In this document: piece after piece, positions 22,201-34,700 of the stretch | Position numbering within the stretch: the stretch's first letter is position 1 | Layout of the letters: each line of letters begins with the position of its first letter | Assembly (NCBI RefSeq): GCF_036417845.1 | Contig: NC_089984.1 | Span: 2,728,001-2,792,000, forward strand | From: Apteryx mantelli | Lineage: Eukaryota > Chordata > Aves > Apterygiformes > Apterygidae | DNA: 64,000 nucleotides | Reading direction: 5' to 3' | Position numbers and translations under genes: made by a program | The notes under the pieces: model-generated | Told to the model about the DNA's origin: nothing | Seen by the model: the letters and a program-made list of their open reading frames with translations, nothing else | The model's database searches: none

Positions 22201-23315
22201 GTGATTTTAGTTTTAGAACAAAACTGATTTAATTCATTCATGTTCACCCTCTCATACCCAAAGGGTCATAGTCCCCAAGAAGCCTGTGTCCAAGAAGTCT
22301 TGGCACTTTTCAGGCACCAAGATGTATGTATCCAATTTGTCTGACCAGAATTCCTTGCCGTGACCTGGAGGGAAAGGGGTGCTGCCTAGCAACTTGTCCT
22401 CATCCTCTCCTGGTTTCTCCTTAGGTTGGTGACCACATGCTGGTTTTGGATAAGCCCCTTTTTCCCTCAGCAGGGATTGATTGCTCCATCCTGTCCCACC
22501 TCTGCAAGTCAGCAGGATTACTCACAGTCCTCTGTCTCTTGGCCCGGGTGTCCTGGGAAGCTGCAGGGATCTCGGTGAACTGCTGATTTTGGTGCTATCA
22601 ACACCTGCCAGTGGTAGAGCCCTTTTCCTGCTCTTTGTTTCTTCTGGTGCTTCCAGCCCTAATACTCCCATTCGTGCCTGTTCATAACAATCTCAACATT
22701 TCTATTACAGGTCTCCTCAGCTGGGCGACAACCCTTGCAAGGTGTGCAGAGCTGAGCTGGCTTTGAAGGAACTACTGACCACCCATGCTCTACAATGCAC
22801 AGTGGAAAACCTGGCTCTTAGACTGGACAAATGACAAGCGGCAGGCAGAAGAGCCGATAAAGGTAGGTGGGATGTCGCTTCCTTCACTGGGGAGAAATAA
22901 GCTCTTCTGGACAATGAGGTACCAGCTGCCACACCATGAGATATGTGGCTGCTGCATACAAATATGTTGTTTTTTTCCTGCTTCTCTCCTGGCACAAGAC
23001 GGCTGTGTGTTCCTTCTCTGCAGTATCACCGCACCAGCCTTGCTCTACCCGCCTCACTCATGGTAAAGCTGGGAGTGGAGGTGACACACTCCTGTCTACA
23101 GTTCCAAGCTTTCAGGAAAATGTTAGAGCTGGACTCAAGTCTGCTCTTGGAGAGAAGAGCAGCTATATCTAAGTGGAGACCAGTCAAAGTATGGCAACCA
23201 CCAAAAGCTCTCTCTCACAACCAGCTGAGCATCCCGTTTGTGGGTCACTGTCTTTGGGTGTTTGAGGTTATTAGCTAGTGGCCTGGTGCTGGGGACCTTG
23301 CCATTGCGTGTATGT

Positions 23316-23328
23316 GGGGGGGGGGGGG
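23316..23328. repeat. Poly(G) run, G13
   Basis: Thirteen G in intergenic DNA after a TATGT lead; likely length-unstable. Confidence 0.9.
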
Positions 23329-23949
23329 AGCTTCCCATCACCCACCCCTGGCAAATGGCTGGGATGACAACACCTTTTAAGATAAGAATGTAAATGGTCT
23401 GTGCGTGAAATCAATCAGATGCACAAAACCCTGGAGGGCATTCATGAGGAAGACGTCCATCAGCTAGATTAAACAGTTACCCAGGGAGCTTCAAAGAGAC
23501 TTCCGAAGCAAAGCAGTCAGCCTGAAAAGAACAAAACTGTGTAACAAGGTGGGGAGACACTTTGGAGTAGAAAGTGCAGCAGTGAAAACCTGGTCTGACG
23601 CTGCCAAAAGTTGCCCATCGGCATCCATACCTCTGCCTCAGCCAGGCAGAGCAGCCTCCCTGCCAAATGCCGAGAGGATTCTGCATCCAACTAGTTGGCC
23701 AACAGTACAGGGTGCAACAAGCAGGGACCCACAGCTGGGGTGTTTATGTGACCTCAACCGGGGCTTTCTACCAGTGTGTGGAGCAGCAGGCTGTAGGGAG
23801 CACCATGGTTCCCATAGAGCACCCACATCCCCTGCAGGAGGGATGTGCAAGGAGGGGAACGAGCACGCCCAGGAGAAGGGGTGTACAGGTAACCTACCTG
23901 TCCTGTGAGAGGGGTTGTCTGTGCATGCAACAGTGTGTGTGTGTGGTCA

Positions 23950-24180
23950 GAACTTCTCAGGGTTAATTACAGATAGGTGCCTAGAAATTTTTTGTTAATT
24001 TTAGAAATTAACACAAGTGTCTGGTATTGTGGTTTATCTGTTGTATTACTTCTATTGATCCTGAATGTATAGTTCACTGATCGCTGGTTAATTACATGCT
24101 ATTAATCAAAAATGATGTGTTCAGTCATCAACTTCAATCCTGATTTAATCAATCCTGATTTAATTTAAACTGCATGAACT
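23950..24180. other. AT-rich block with clustered TAAT cores
   Basis: An AT-rich island within GC-richer DNA holds repeated homeodomain-type cores (TTAATTA, GTTAATT, ATTAATC) and a short direct repeat of AATCCTGATTTAAT. It could be a conserved non-coding element or simply AT-rich sequence. Confidence 0.25.
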
Positions 24181-25143
24181 GAGCAGTTTTTCCCTGCAAC
24201 AGCCACCATGCTGCTTGTTGGTGTGAAAATGTGTGTCTGATCAATGGTGACATAGAGCGAGAGACAGATGGAGCTGCTAGGGGAATATTTTGAGCTTGAG
24301 ATGTTAGACAATGAGACCCAGACAGGTTTTTCCTAGAGACTAAAGCCCCTCTGCCTATTCAAATTGAGCTCACCACCACCCGGGAGGGACACACAAGTCA
24401 CTGTGAAGTGTGTAGATCCACAGAAACCTAGGGGAAATGGCAGACAGACTTCTCCAAGGCTCCTGGTCACCTTGGTGAGGGAAAACAGGGAACTTCCCCT
24501 TCCCCATGAACTACACAAGCACTGCAGCCCCTCTTCTGTGGGCTTGCACCACCACTAGCAATCCTAGGGGCAGTTTTACATAGCTCTGTGCTGGCCACAA
24601 GCCTTAGTATTGTAAGACCCCCTGGTAGTGATGTGAAAATGCCCGTTCCGAGGAGCGGTCCTATCCCTGAAGAGCCATATGATGCTGGCTGCAGTCTCTA
24701 TCCTCAACCTCAAATTTCAGATGAAGGAATTCTGTCCCCCAGGTCCAGGACTGGCTGTCCCCCTCCTCTCCTTGGGTATCTCTCCCTCTGCCAAGCTGGG
24801 AGACCAGTTTTAGGCCACCAGAGCAAAAGGGAGTCTGTCTCTTACCTCTTACCCCACTACAGAAGAGGGTCCCTGCAAAGGAGGAGGTGAGGGAGAGGAA
24901 GGGCAGGTTGTTAATGGGAATATTCAGCCCTGTATCGAACAGCCCTTGCATGTATTCACACACTTGTCACTGAGGCCCCTGGGTCTCTGGCATTTGTCTT
25001 GATTGTCACTTGTTATTGTGAGACACTTTTTTTCTCTTCTACCCTTTACCACACTAGCTCTCAAACTGACCCATGAAATTTTTATGGCTGCATGACCCTG
25101 CAGATACTCTGGAATAATGTGCTGAGGACTCAGACAATGTGAT

Positions 25144-25149
25144 TTTAAT
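25144..25149 (-). terminator. Candidate TUBGCP2 polyadenylation signal ATTAAA
   Basis: Read on the minus strand this is ATTAAA, about 460 nt after the TUBGCP2 stop codon. No AATAAA occurs on that strand between here and the stop, so it is the best candidate I can see. Confidence 0.35.
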
Positions 25150-25605
25150 ATCACATATTTTCTCATCAGCTCTGAACACCACCTCAACAGTTAGAGCAGC
25201 TGATCAGCTTCATTGCAGCAAACCCCAAATCAGGCTTTTCTCACTTGCCAGCTGAGCCAGATCTGTGTGAGTTGACCAAAATATAGTCACCTAAGACTAA
25301 TTTGCACTGTAGGTTCCATTAACAGACAAAATAATCCTGATTTTTTTAAATTTTACAACACACAAATACATCATTTTACAATGTAGTAAAAAAAGGACTT
25401 AACAAAAGTCTCTCAGAAGAGAAACTCCATTACATACATTTCAGAAGATTAAATATTCCCCTGTCCCTCTGGGTGACCCTGATGGTTTGCTCACAACTCG
25501 CATGGTAAATGTAAAAGGCGGAATACTCCTAGCTAGAAATAAGCGGACATCCTGTTCTCTGCCGGTGCAGAAGAGATGGCAGCTAAAACAGGCAACAGCA
25601 GGGCT

Positions 25606-25711
25606 TCACTGGACAGGTACAACCACATGGGGAAGCAAGGGAGCTGCTTTCTGGCTTCGCTCTGCAGACATGTGCTCCAAACGCTCCGTGTAGAATCCAT
25701 TGAAGTCCAAC
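25606..25711 (-). CDS. TUBGCP2: TUBGCP2 exon 18: C-terminus and stop
   Basis: [20 protein letters not shown] follows the split arginine codon, then a short divergent tail ending PVQ and TGA (25608-25606). The human tail is about ten residues longer and proline-rich. Acceptor CTCAG. It lies 8.9 kb from exon 17, but homology and the phase-2 match make the assignment firm. Confidence 0.93.
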
Positions 25712-28700
25712 CTGAGAGACAAAAAAGGGAAGTTTCAGCAGTCTGCTTGCTCAACGCTCCCAAACAGAGCGGCACACAACAAGCTGAAAATGCTCCCAAA
25801 GGCCTCTGAGAGGTCAGTGCTGCAAGTACTGCAACACATGCTCATTGGAGTGCTTTACGGCTCACAGGCAGCAAGGGGATCCAAATACACACAAACTCTT
25901 TTATGGGGACAGATGAATTTCAGGATAAAGTTTGACAAAATGAAGGGTTTGAACCAAAGCAAAGCATTTCATGTCAGAGCACTGGGCTAACGTGGCTCCA
26001 CTGCACCAGGCACCTGAGCTCGTGTCTCCACACGGGACTGCCCCAGGCTGGGTAGACAGACCAGCTTGTTCAGAATGAGGTTGGGACATTTATACTGTGC
26101 AGCGTATGTTGTCAGTGACATCTCTTCTACGCTTGTGCCTTGAGTGTCCTCCTGCCATTGGCAGGAAGGGTGGGGCTCCCTCAGTACCACTCTGTGTCTC
26201 TGCCAGCACCCAACTTTGACAACAGGCAAAATTTCATCAGTTATAGTTGTATAAAATACATCCGAATAGATCAATTACTAATAGTTTCTTCTCTGAAGCC
26301 ACAGCTCGACAATACAACCCTGAAGATGTGTAACTCAGGGACAAGGCACGGTGGCCCATGGGTAAGGGCTGCAAAGTCGCTGCACCTTCCTGGGCCACAT
26401 CTACCAAACTGCAGCCTTCCCATGTAGGTGGACACACTGCTGGCAGCTCCTGAACAGGAAGGCAATGCATGGCTGCCCAAACCTCTGCGAGATCTGAAAA
26501 CCTCCCTAGCAGTATTGGGTAGGGGGATGTGAAGCTATAACTGCTCAGTGCTATCCACAGTAGATATTTTTTCAGTCACTGTGCTCTGGGAGAACGAGAC
26601 TCTTAAGCGAGCAGGAATATGTCAACCAACACACAGCACGGTATCATGCATGCTGAAACACGCTTCTAACGGAAGCCTCTTGATACAGACCAAGAGGACA
26701 GCTACAGCAACACAAGGCTTGAATTAATGCCTGTCATCCTGCAGATACTGAATTTCATCCAACTGTTTTTAATCCCTTGTCTCCAATTGTGCTCATCCAC
26801 ACATCCTACATAACATTTGTGGCAGGGGCACTTGGTGCCCTGGCTCCCTCCCAACAGCAAGATCTCAGTGCACACAGCTTTTCTGACAGATTCAGAGGGG
26901 GAAGGAGAATGCAAGAACACACATACGGATCAGGCACCTGGAAGGACTGTATGATTAAGTGGTACTTTTTTCTGAGTGACCAAGCAGTAACCCTACATGT
27001 TCATGTCATCCAAGAAAAGGTATGCTTTCATTTGTCTCCACTTTTCCCCTGACTGCAAAAGCAGTAGCTATGTCTTGAAAAGACATGTGGGGCAGTTTCC
27101 CTCCTAAATTATCTCTTTAAACATCGAACTTCTGTATTAATATCAGTATGAAATCCACCCTATCAGTGTAACTATTGCAAAATGCTGCAGTTTCCATTAC
27201 CACCATCTCCTTGCTAATAGGAGTACACTTCAAACAGATGCACAATTCAAGAAAATGAGTAACTGGTTGAAAGGTGCTCAGCCAAAATCACAAGTACTGC
27301 TGATACATTTAAATGCATCTGTAAAGTGGACAAGATCGGCAATATCACAGTCTTATCTCCTCAATAATCAAAAAAATCTTTCAGGCTCCACAAAAACACC
27401 CAGTTCCACTACTGCTGTGGCCTTCCTTAGACAGATTTCTGGACTATGAAGCCACCTAATACATGCGCAGTTCTTACAGACAGGTACCCCGGGAACATTC
27501 AGCAATATTAGATATAAGTCCGTGAATCACACAAAAGTTACTCTCTTCATTTCTCAAGTAAGTTGTTGTAATACTAAATGAATGGGCACAATATTTGAGC
27601 TTCATGTTGCTTAACAACCTTACACAAACGGCAACAAATTGTTCCTTGACATTTTTTGTGACTGCAGAAAACAGAGCCTCAACAGATGGAATTTATCTGT
27701 TGCTCTCTCCTGGCTGAAAAGCTGTCTTTTCTGGCTGGAACTTTTATTCATTAGTTTTTGCTTCACATCATACATGCTAGTGGTCTTCCTCTTAAGCTTA
27801 GTCATTGCTATTGCCTCAGACTGGTAAAGGAAGGATATCTGATAAACGTTATCAGCAGTTATGTGCAACATTTCAGAGTATTTGGAATCAAGTCTTCCAT
27901 CTGACAGTTACTAATGTTGAAAGAGACATCTGACATTACTATGCTGTAATTCTTCTCCTTTTCACTAGTGGAATGTGAAAGAGCGACTGTAGATTTTCTG
28001 CAATTGCAGACTCTTTGCCATTACTGCTGTTGATGAAGACAGGACACCTGAGCAGCACTTCCACATACTGAAGATCTGCGAATTGTGTGCCCCACACTGC
28101 TTTGAAGGAAATCCTCTAGATGCCCCTTTTCTATTTTTTAGTGCTACAAATACGATGGTTGTACCTCAGTCACTCAGTAAAAATTTACCAGTACTGTAAA
28201 CTGAATAAATATTAACCAGGATCACATAAATAAAAGCCCAGTACCAGAATTATGAACAAAAGGTGTATTTTATCTGTTTTACACTGTGACCATCATCTTT
28301 GAAATGTAATCATGTAAAGAGGTTATCTTATGTAAGAAAAAAACAGTATATCTTACAAACACTTCTGTCTCTCTCTCAGATGTGTTATTTCAGATGGGAA
28401 GTTTCCATCCTGGTTCTTGGGTTCCTGTTGCCATAGAGTCCAGGACTCAATCCAATAATCTCTACAGACTGAGTGAGAGCTAAATGCCAGGTCTGGGCAC
28501 TCACCATGAGACTTTCACTTTTTAAAACATTATTGAGCAGCCTGTAGAAATGGAAACACATGTTCCCTTTATGGCCTGTTATCATAGAGTATTTCAGTTA
28601 AAGAAATTGGGATATCTGTTTTGTTATGAAAGGTTCAGCCATGTCCAGCATGTTGGTGAAGACTCACATGGTCCTAGAAGGTCCAAACTGGAGGACTTGA

Positions 28701-31700
28701 GAGTGATGATAGTCCTGACAGTACAAAGACTCAGACCTCTGCAGCCCTTCAACAGAACTAGGACATGGAAATACCTGGGGACAAAGGATGGACACCCTGT
28801 TCCAAACAGCTGACTGCAGCTTAAGTCACATCCTCAGCGTAAACTGCCAGCGAAAGCATTTTGTTTTCTTACGTACTGCGTCAATCACCATACTTCTCTT
28901 TTCTTCTGAAGTGGGAAGTATTCAGCGTAAGAACTAGCTCTCCATATTTGGAAGAACTGGCTCCACAGCTGCCACAGCTCAGGAGTCACCTCCTGCTAGA
29001 GCTAACACTCCTGTGGGTAGCTCCAGCCCATGGCACCAGAGACCCACAATCTAACAGGATGCACAGCCAGTCGCCATGGTGCAGCATTAGCCTGTCCCAC
29101 CATCCTGGTGGAAGGATAAACAGTTGACAGAGAGTGGAGAAGGCAATGATAAAGGGGTAAACCTACAATGCTAAGCGTAGGAACAGTGTTGGAAAGTAGG
29201 CAACAGCTGAGTTATTGCCAGAAAGGGTCTTACATTGATGTAACCCCTGGCATTGCATGTGATAAAGTATGATGTAAGGTTGTGGGACTTCTACTGTCAT
29301 GGAAAGAGTGGTCAAGGACTTGACATTGTTCTGAATTCCTCAGTGAGCTGAGAACCAACTCAAGACTCAGACAGAGCTAGATGATCCCACCAATGAGAAG
29401 ATCTCCACATGTTCTTTATGAGACCTAAGGACCATGGGGCCGTGATGTTCTTCTACTAAGAGTGCAGACCACTTGGTCTTCAACACTGCACTGGCCATGC
29501 CCAGAGCTGCCTGCAGCAATGTCCAAGAGGCTGGATCATGGAGGTACTTGCCATTAAGGTCATCCCAGATGTCTCCTGGAGGAAGCATCACAAAAAAGGC
29601 CAGTCTGTTCAGAAGCTTGTACTGGTAATGATAAAAATGCAAGCGCTCAATAAGGAGGGAGACAGAGCTGGAACACTGAGGAGTATATGCTCTTGCCTGG
29701 ACAACTCAGCTGTTTGTAGTCTTGATCCCCAAATCTAGCCTGACTCTGGATGCTGCTGTGACACCTGGGAATGATGGCAGTGAGGGGAACACAAGAGCTT
29801 AATACCTTTAGCCAGTCCATTTTTCTACAAATGGATTTTCCCTGAAATCTACAACAGTTCCACTGATAATCTGTAATGTCCAGGCAGATGGAAGTTGATA
29901 TAAGATAACCAGAAGGCCTTGATAAGTTGCATCATCATTTTCTAAAAGGATCCACAGACTTAGTTGTTCTGGTTTGTCCCAAAAGGAATAGCAATCACTT
30001 GAACAGTTGGGGCCTCCACTCACAGCCACAGAAAAGTCTCTGTAGAGTTTTCAAGATGAAAAGGAGACTTCAGCCTCTGGTCACGTCAACACCCTGAGTG
30101 AATCAGGGTTATTGGGAGTAGGGAGGAGGGGTCTTTACCCATCTTCCCATTTCAGGGACTGAGTATCAACCAACTTGGGCAACAGGCACAAACTGAAACA
30201 TAGACAGTTCCATCTGAACATGAGGAAAAACCTTTTCACTGTGAGGGTGACAGAGCACTGGAACAGGTTGCCCAGAGAGGTTGTGGAGTCTCCTTCTCTG
30301 GAGATATTCAAAACCCACCTGGATGCAATCCTGTACAATGTGCTCTAGGTGACCCTGCTTGAGCAGCAGGGTTGGACTAGATGATCTCCTGAGGTCCCTT
30401 CCAACCTCAACCATTCTGCGATTCTGTGATTCTGGAGGCAGGAAGATAAACTCTAACCCTGACAGGGGAAGGAAGCAGCAGACTTCAGAGCAACAAGCAG
30501 TCCTGTGGCATCACATCCCCTTTCAGATGTCTGCAAGTACCACTGTCCTCCTTTTCATGACAAATACTGTCTTCCAAGGAAGAAGAAAGACATGTAATTC
30601 TTTATAGTGCTGTGGGAGTTGGTAGGCTAGACTCCACTCCTGGAAGCACCAATGGTAACAGGAAAGAAAGATTTCAGTGTTTATCCTTGGTCTCAGCTCT
30701 GTGACTCCTCAGGTAGACTGGTGCCAACAGAGGAGGTCAGTGGCTGTTTAAATGTATGGTAGTTGCTGGTCAGGAAGTTCTCAGGAGAAGTAAAGGACAA
30801 CTGAAAGCCCAGTTTCCTGCTGGAACTCTTCACAGAACAGCATTTCAAAGATTGGTGCCAGGAATCCTGGAAAGCACTGTCAGATACTGTTAGAAAAAGA
30901 AACTGAAAGCTTTAAGAGCCATGGTATTAGGCAGGGATGGGGTTTGGAAAGCTAAAACCCATCTGGAGTTGAAACTGGCAAGGGACGTTAAGGGCAACAT
31001 AAAGGGCTTCTGCAAGTACATAAGCAAAAGGAAGGCTAGCCCACTGCAGGGGGCCTGGTAACAAAGGATACAGAAAAAGCAGAGGTACCAAATGCTTTCT
31101 TAGTCTTGGTCTTTATTGGTAAGACCAGCCTTCAGGAATCCCAGGCCCATGAGACAAGAGGGGAAGTCTGGAGCAAGGACGACTTATCCTTGTGGAAGAA
31201 GATCAGCTAAGGGAACCCTTAAACAAACTGGACATACACAAGTGCATGTGACCTGACAGGATGCACCCACGAGTGCTGAGGGAGCAGGCCGATGTCATTG
31301 TGAGGCCATCCTTGATTATCTTTGAAAGGTCATTGTGAAGTTCCTGAGGACTGGAAGAAAGTTAATGTCACCTCTATCTTCAAGAAGGGCAAGGAGGAGG
31401 ATCCAGGGAACTACGCACCAGTCAGCCTCACCTTGATCCTTGGGAAAGTGATGGAGCAACTAATCCTCGATACCATTTCCAGACAAGTGAAGGACAGGAA
31501 GGTGACTGGGAGTAGTCAGCATGGATTTACAAAAGGGAAATTATGCTTAACCAACCTGACAGCCTTCTATAGTGAGATGACTGGCTTGGTGGATAAGGGG
31601 AGAGCAGTGGATGCTGTTTATTACAACTTTAGTAAGGCTTGTGACACTGTCTACTGTAACATCCTCACAGACATGCCGATGAAGTACAAGCTAGAGAAAT

Positions 31701-34700
31701 GGACAGCAAGGTGGACTGAAAACTGGCTGAACTGCCAGTTCACAACCAGAGGGTTGTGATCAGCAGCGCAAAGTACAGCTGGAGGCCAATGACTACTTGT
31801 GTCCCCCAGGAGCTGATACCCCAGGGGTCAATACTGTTTAACATCTTCATTAATGACCTGGATGATGGGACCAAATATATCCTCAGCAAGTTCACAGATG
31901 ATACAAAACTGGGAGGAGGGGCTGATACACCAGATGGTTGCGCTGCTATTCAGAGGCACCTAGACAGGGTGGAGAAATAGGCAGACAGGAACCTCAAGAA
32001 GTTCATCAAACAGAAGGGCAAAGTCCTGCACCTGGGAGGAATAACCCCTTGCACCAGTACAGGCTGGGGGCCAACCAGGGAGAGAGCAGCTTTGCAGAGA
32101 AGGACCTGGGGGTCCTGGTGGACAACAAGTTGAACATGGGCCAGCAATGTGCCCTCATGGCAAAGAAGGGCAATGATGTTCTGGGTTGCACTAGGAAGAG
32201 CTTGACAGCAGGCTGAGGGAACTGATGCTTTCCCTCTGCTCAGCACTGGTGAGGCCACACCTGGAGTGCTCTGCCCAATTCTGGGCTCCCCAGGACAAGA
32301 CAGACATGGATTTACTGGAATGAGTTCAGCAAAGGGACACAAAAACGATTAAGGTACTGGGACATCTCTCATATGAGAAAAGGCTGAGAGCGCTGAGTTG
32401 TTTAGCCTGGAGAAGAGAACACTCGGGAGGAATCTTATCAATGCTTATAAATATCTGATAGGAGAGTGTAAAGAAGATGGTGCCAGACTCTTCTCAGTGG
32501 TACCCACTGACAGGACAAGAGGCAATAAGCACAAATCAAAACACTTAAGAAAACGCTTCTTCACTGTGAAGGTGGTCAAACACTGCAACAGGTTGCCCAG
32601 AGAGGTTTTGGAGTCTCCATGCTCGGAGACATTCAAAACCCAACTGGACGTGGCCAGGACAACCTGTTCTAGCTGACTCTGCCTGAGCAGGGGCTTTGGA
32701 CCAGAGGTCCCAGAGTTCCCTTCCAACCTCAACTATTCTGTGATTCTGTGATTCCTGAAGATTAAGCTGAAGATTGAATGACCAGCAAAAAACACAGTTC
32801 ACAAAGACCAAATAAAGCAGAGAACAATAAGGCTATACTTAAAGAAAACAGAAGACAGGACAAAGTACAGTTAGGAGAATGGTCAAAGTACTGTTTATCC
32901 CCATGTATCCTTAAGCAGTTAAGAAGAAGTAAATAAGGACCTGGTATGTTCTGCACTAAATATAAAAGAGATTGGGACAGGAATCCCTACAACAACAAAG
33001 CAAAAAGAAAATATATCTGATTACCAAGTTATCAGGCACATTTACGAACAAGACTACATACCACCAATGGCAGACTCTAGCATATCTACCACTGAAAGCA
33101 TTACAACTTTAGATGGAAAATATTCTTAAAACTGGTGAGTATCTCCTTGGTAAACAAAGGGCCTTTCCTCAGAAAAAGATGAAAGGAAACAATCAACACC
33201 TAAAAAGGACCTTAATTTCTAGCAAGTCCTGTAAGAATTATTTACGATTGCTTACACATGAAAATAAGGCTACACACTGACTTACAGACAGCACCAAGAA
33301 ACTAATGGATGGTTAAGACGGCTCTGTTCTGTGTGCCTGCCTGACACCTATGACAAAAAAGATAAGTCTTGAGTGTCCTGGGCTCACACGCACAGTTACA
33401 GTGCTAGTGTGTCTATTATGCATACAAACATAGAACAAGCACTTAAAAAGAATTGGTCTTTAAATATTTTAGATACTATAAACTCCTAGCCTATAAATTA
33501 TGCCTATACCACGCCTCCTCACTGGAAAAAATAAGTAACCACAGAAAGAAATTGTGTTTTTCATACATGCCTAACAGTCTGCAAGTACCATCTTTGACGA
33601 GTTATAGCCTTTGCCAGGTGTGGAATGGCTAGTGTCCAACAACTCTAACACATGACTTCCACCAATGTGACTCTTGAGATGTCAATTCCTGACCCTCGTT
33701 TGCCCTCTTCTTCTGCAGTCATGTGCATGCCTCAGCTGAGCATTTCCAATCTGCAGGCTGCTAAGTTTTACTGGTGTTTAACTATTGAAAAACATATCCT
33801 AGCCACAAACACCAAAAGCCACTACCAACAGCAAACTCCATAGTTGCAGTTATTTCAGTTTTTCTCATAAAGTGCTGGTAGCAGAATCACAGAGCAAGAA
33901 GCACTGTGTTTGCATAGCACACATGCTCAATTGAAGATAATGGTCCTAAAGCATTATCTGTGGTTCATCAAAGCTAGAAATACCAAGGTTGGTCCCTTCA
34001 TGCTACACCACAGTATAACACATCTTAAAAAGCCCAACAACACTAATATGTAGCACCTCTATAGCAGCTTTTCATATATAAATATGAATCATTTCAAAGA
34101 AGCCCTTGTGCTCCCCATTTTATTGAAAAAGAAACACAGAGGTTATAGAGCAGCAGCAAATCCTGGATCTCTTGATTCTTACAGTATACCTGATAGAAAA
34201 TACTGTGTACTGGACTTCTAGGTACTAGTTGAGTAATTTTGATTCCTAAAAAGCTGGTAAGTATTAAACATATTTACGGATGCTTATTTAAATAAATGCA
34301 TGATGTGAATTTAAAACAAAATAGCCATTTCTGACAAATTCCTTGCACAGTTCTCTCATCCTGGATTACTTGTGCTGTATTCTGAATAAGCTTATTCAGG
34401 AAAAGTTTGTCTACACAGTGAGATAATCCCCATGAAAACTATCTCTTGAATTAGATTTACAACACTAATAGACAAATTTCACTTAATTCAAATAAATGTA
34501 TATATATTTTTAAAGCCATGGGCTGAAATGCAAAGCAATGCTTCTTGTTTCAGTGTGCTCATTGATGGGGCAGACATGCACAGTTATAAACAGCAATCAT
34601 TTCTCCTGGGCTGAGTAACACGGGAGAGGAAATTACTGAGAGAAAACTACTGGCTCACCTGTAGATGATGTTGAGCATGCTATGCTCACAGTCATTGGTG

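Larger units (their letters stand above)
17301..25143. other. Intergenic region between ADAM8 and TUBGCP2
   Basis: I recognise no gene, RNA or clear CR1 copy in this 7.8 kb. It holds homopolymers (C15 at 19273-19287, G13 at 23316-23328), a possible regulatory motif cluster at 18.2 kb and an AT-rich TAAT-rich block at 23.95-24.18 kb. ADAM8 transcription starts on its left and TUBGCP2 ends on its right. Confidence 0.6.
25712..34658. other. TUBGCP2 intron 17, 8.9 kb
   Basis: The largest intron of the gene. It holds a CR1 3' end at 30.12-30.44 kb and a 1.9-kb CR1 copy at 30.88-32.76 kb. It also contains one copy of a dispersed repeat at 34.42 kb and two unexplained minus-strand open frames at 29.37-30.03 kb. 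No alternative coding exon is evident. Confidence 0.65.

Noticed and set aside
27255-27449. Small plus-strand open frame considered as an alternative gene
   Set aside because: Only 64 codons, Ser/Thr-rich, no domain, no splice or start context.
31322-31759. 145-codon reverse-transcriptase-like frame as a possible domesticated gene
   Set aside because: It is one segment of a 1.9-kb CR1 copy whose frame is broken by stops on both sides and which ends in the normal CR1 3' repeat.
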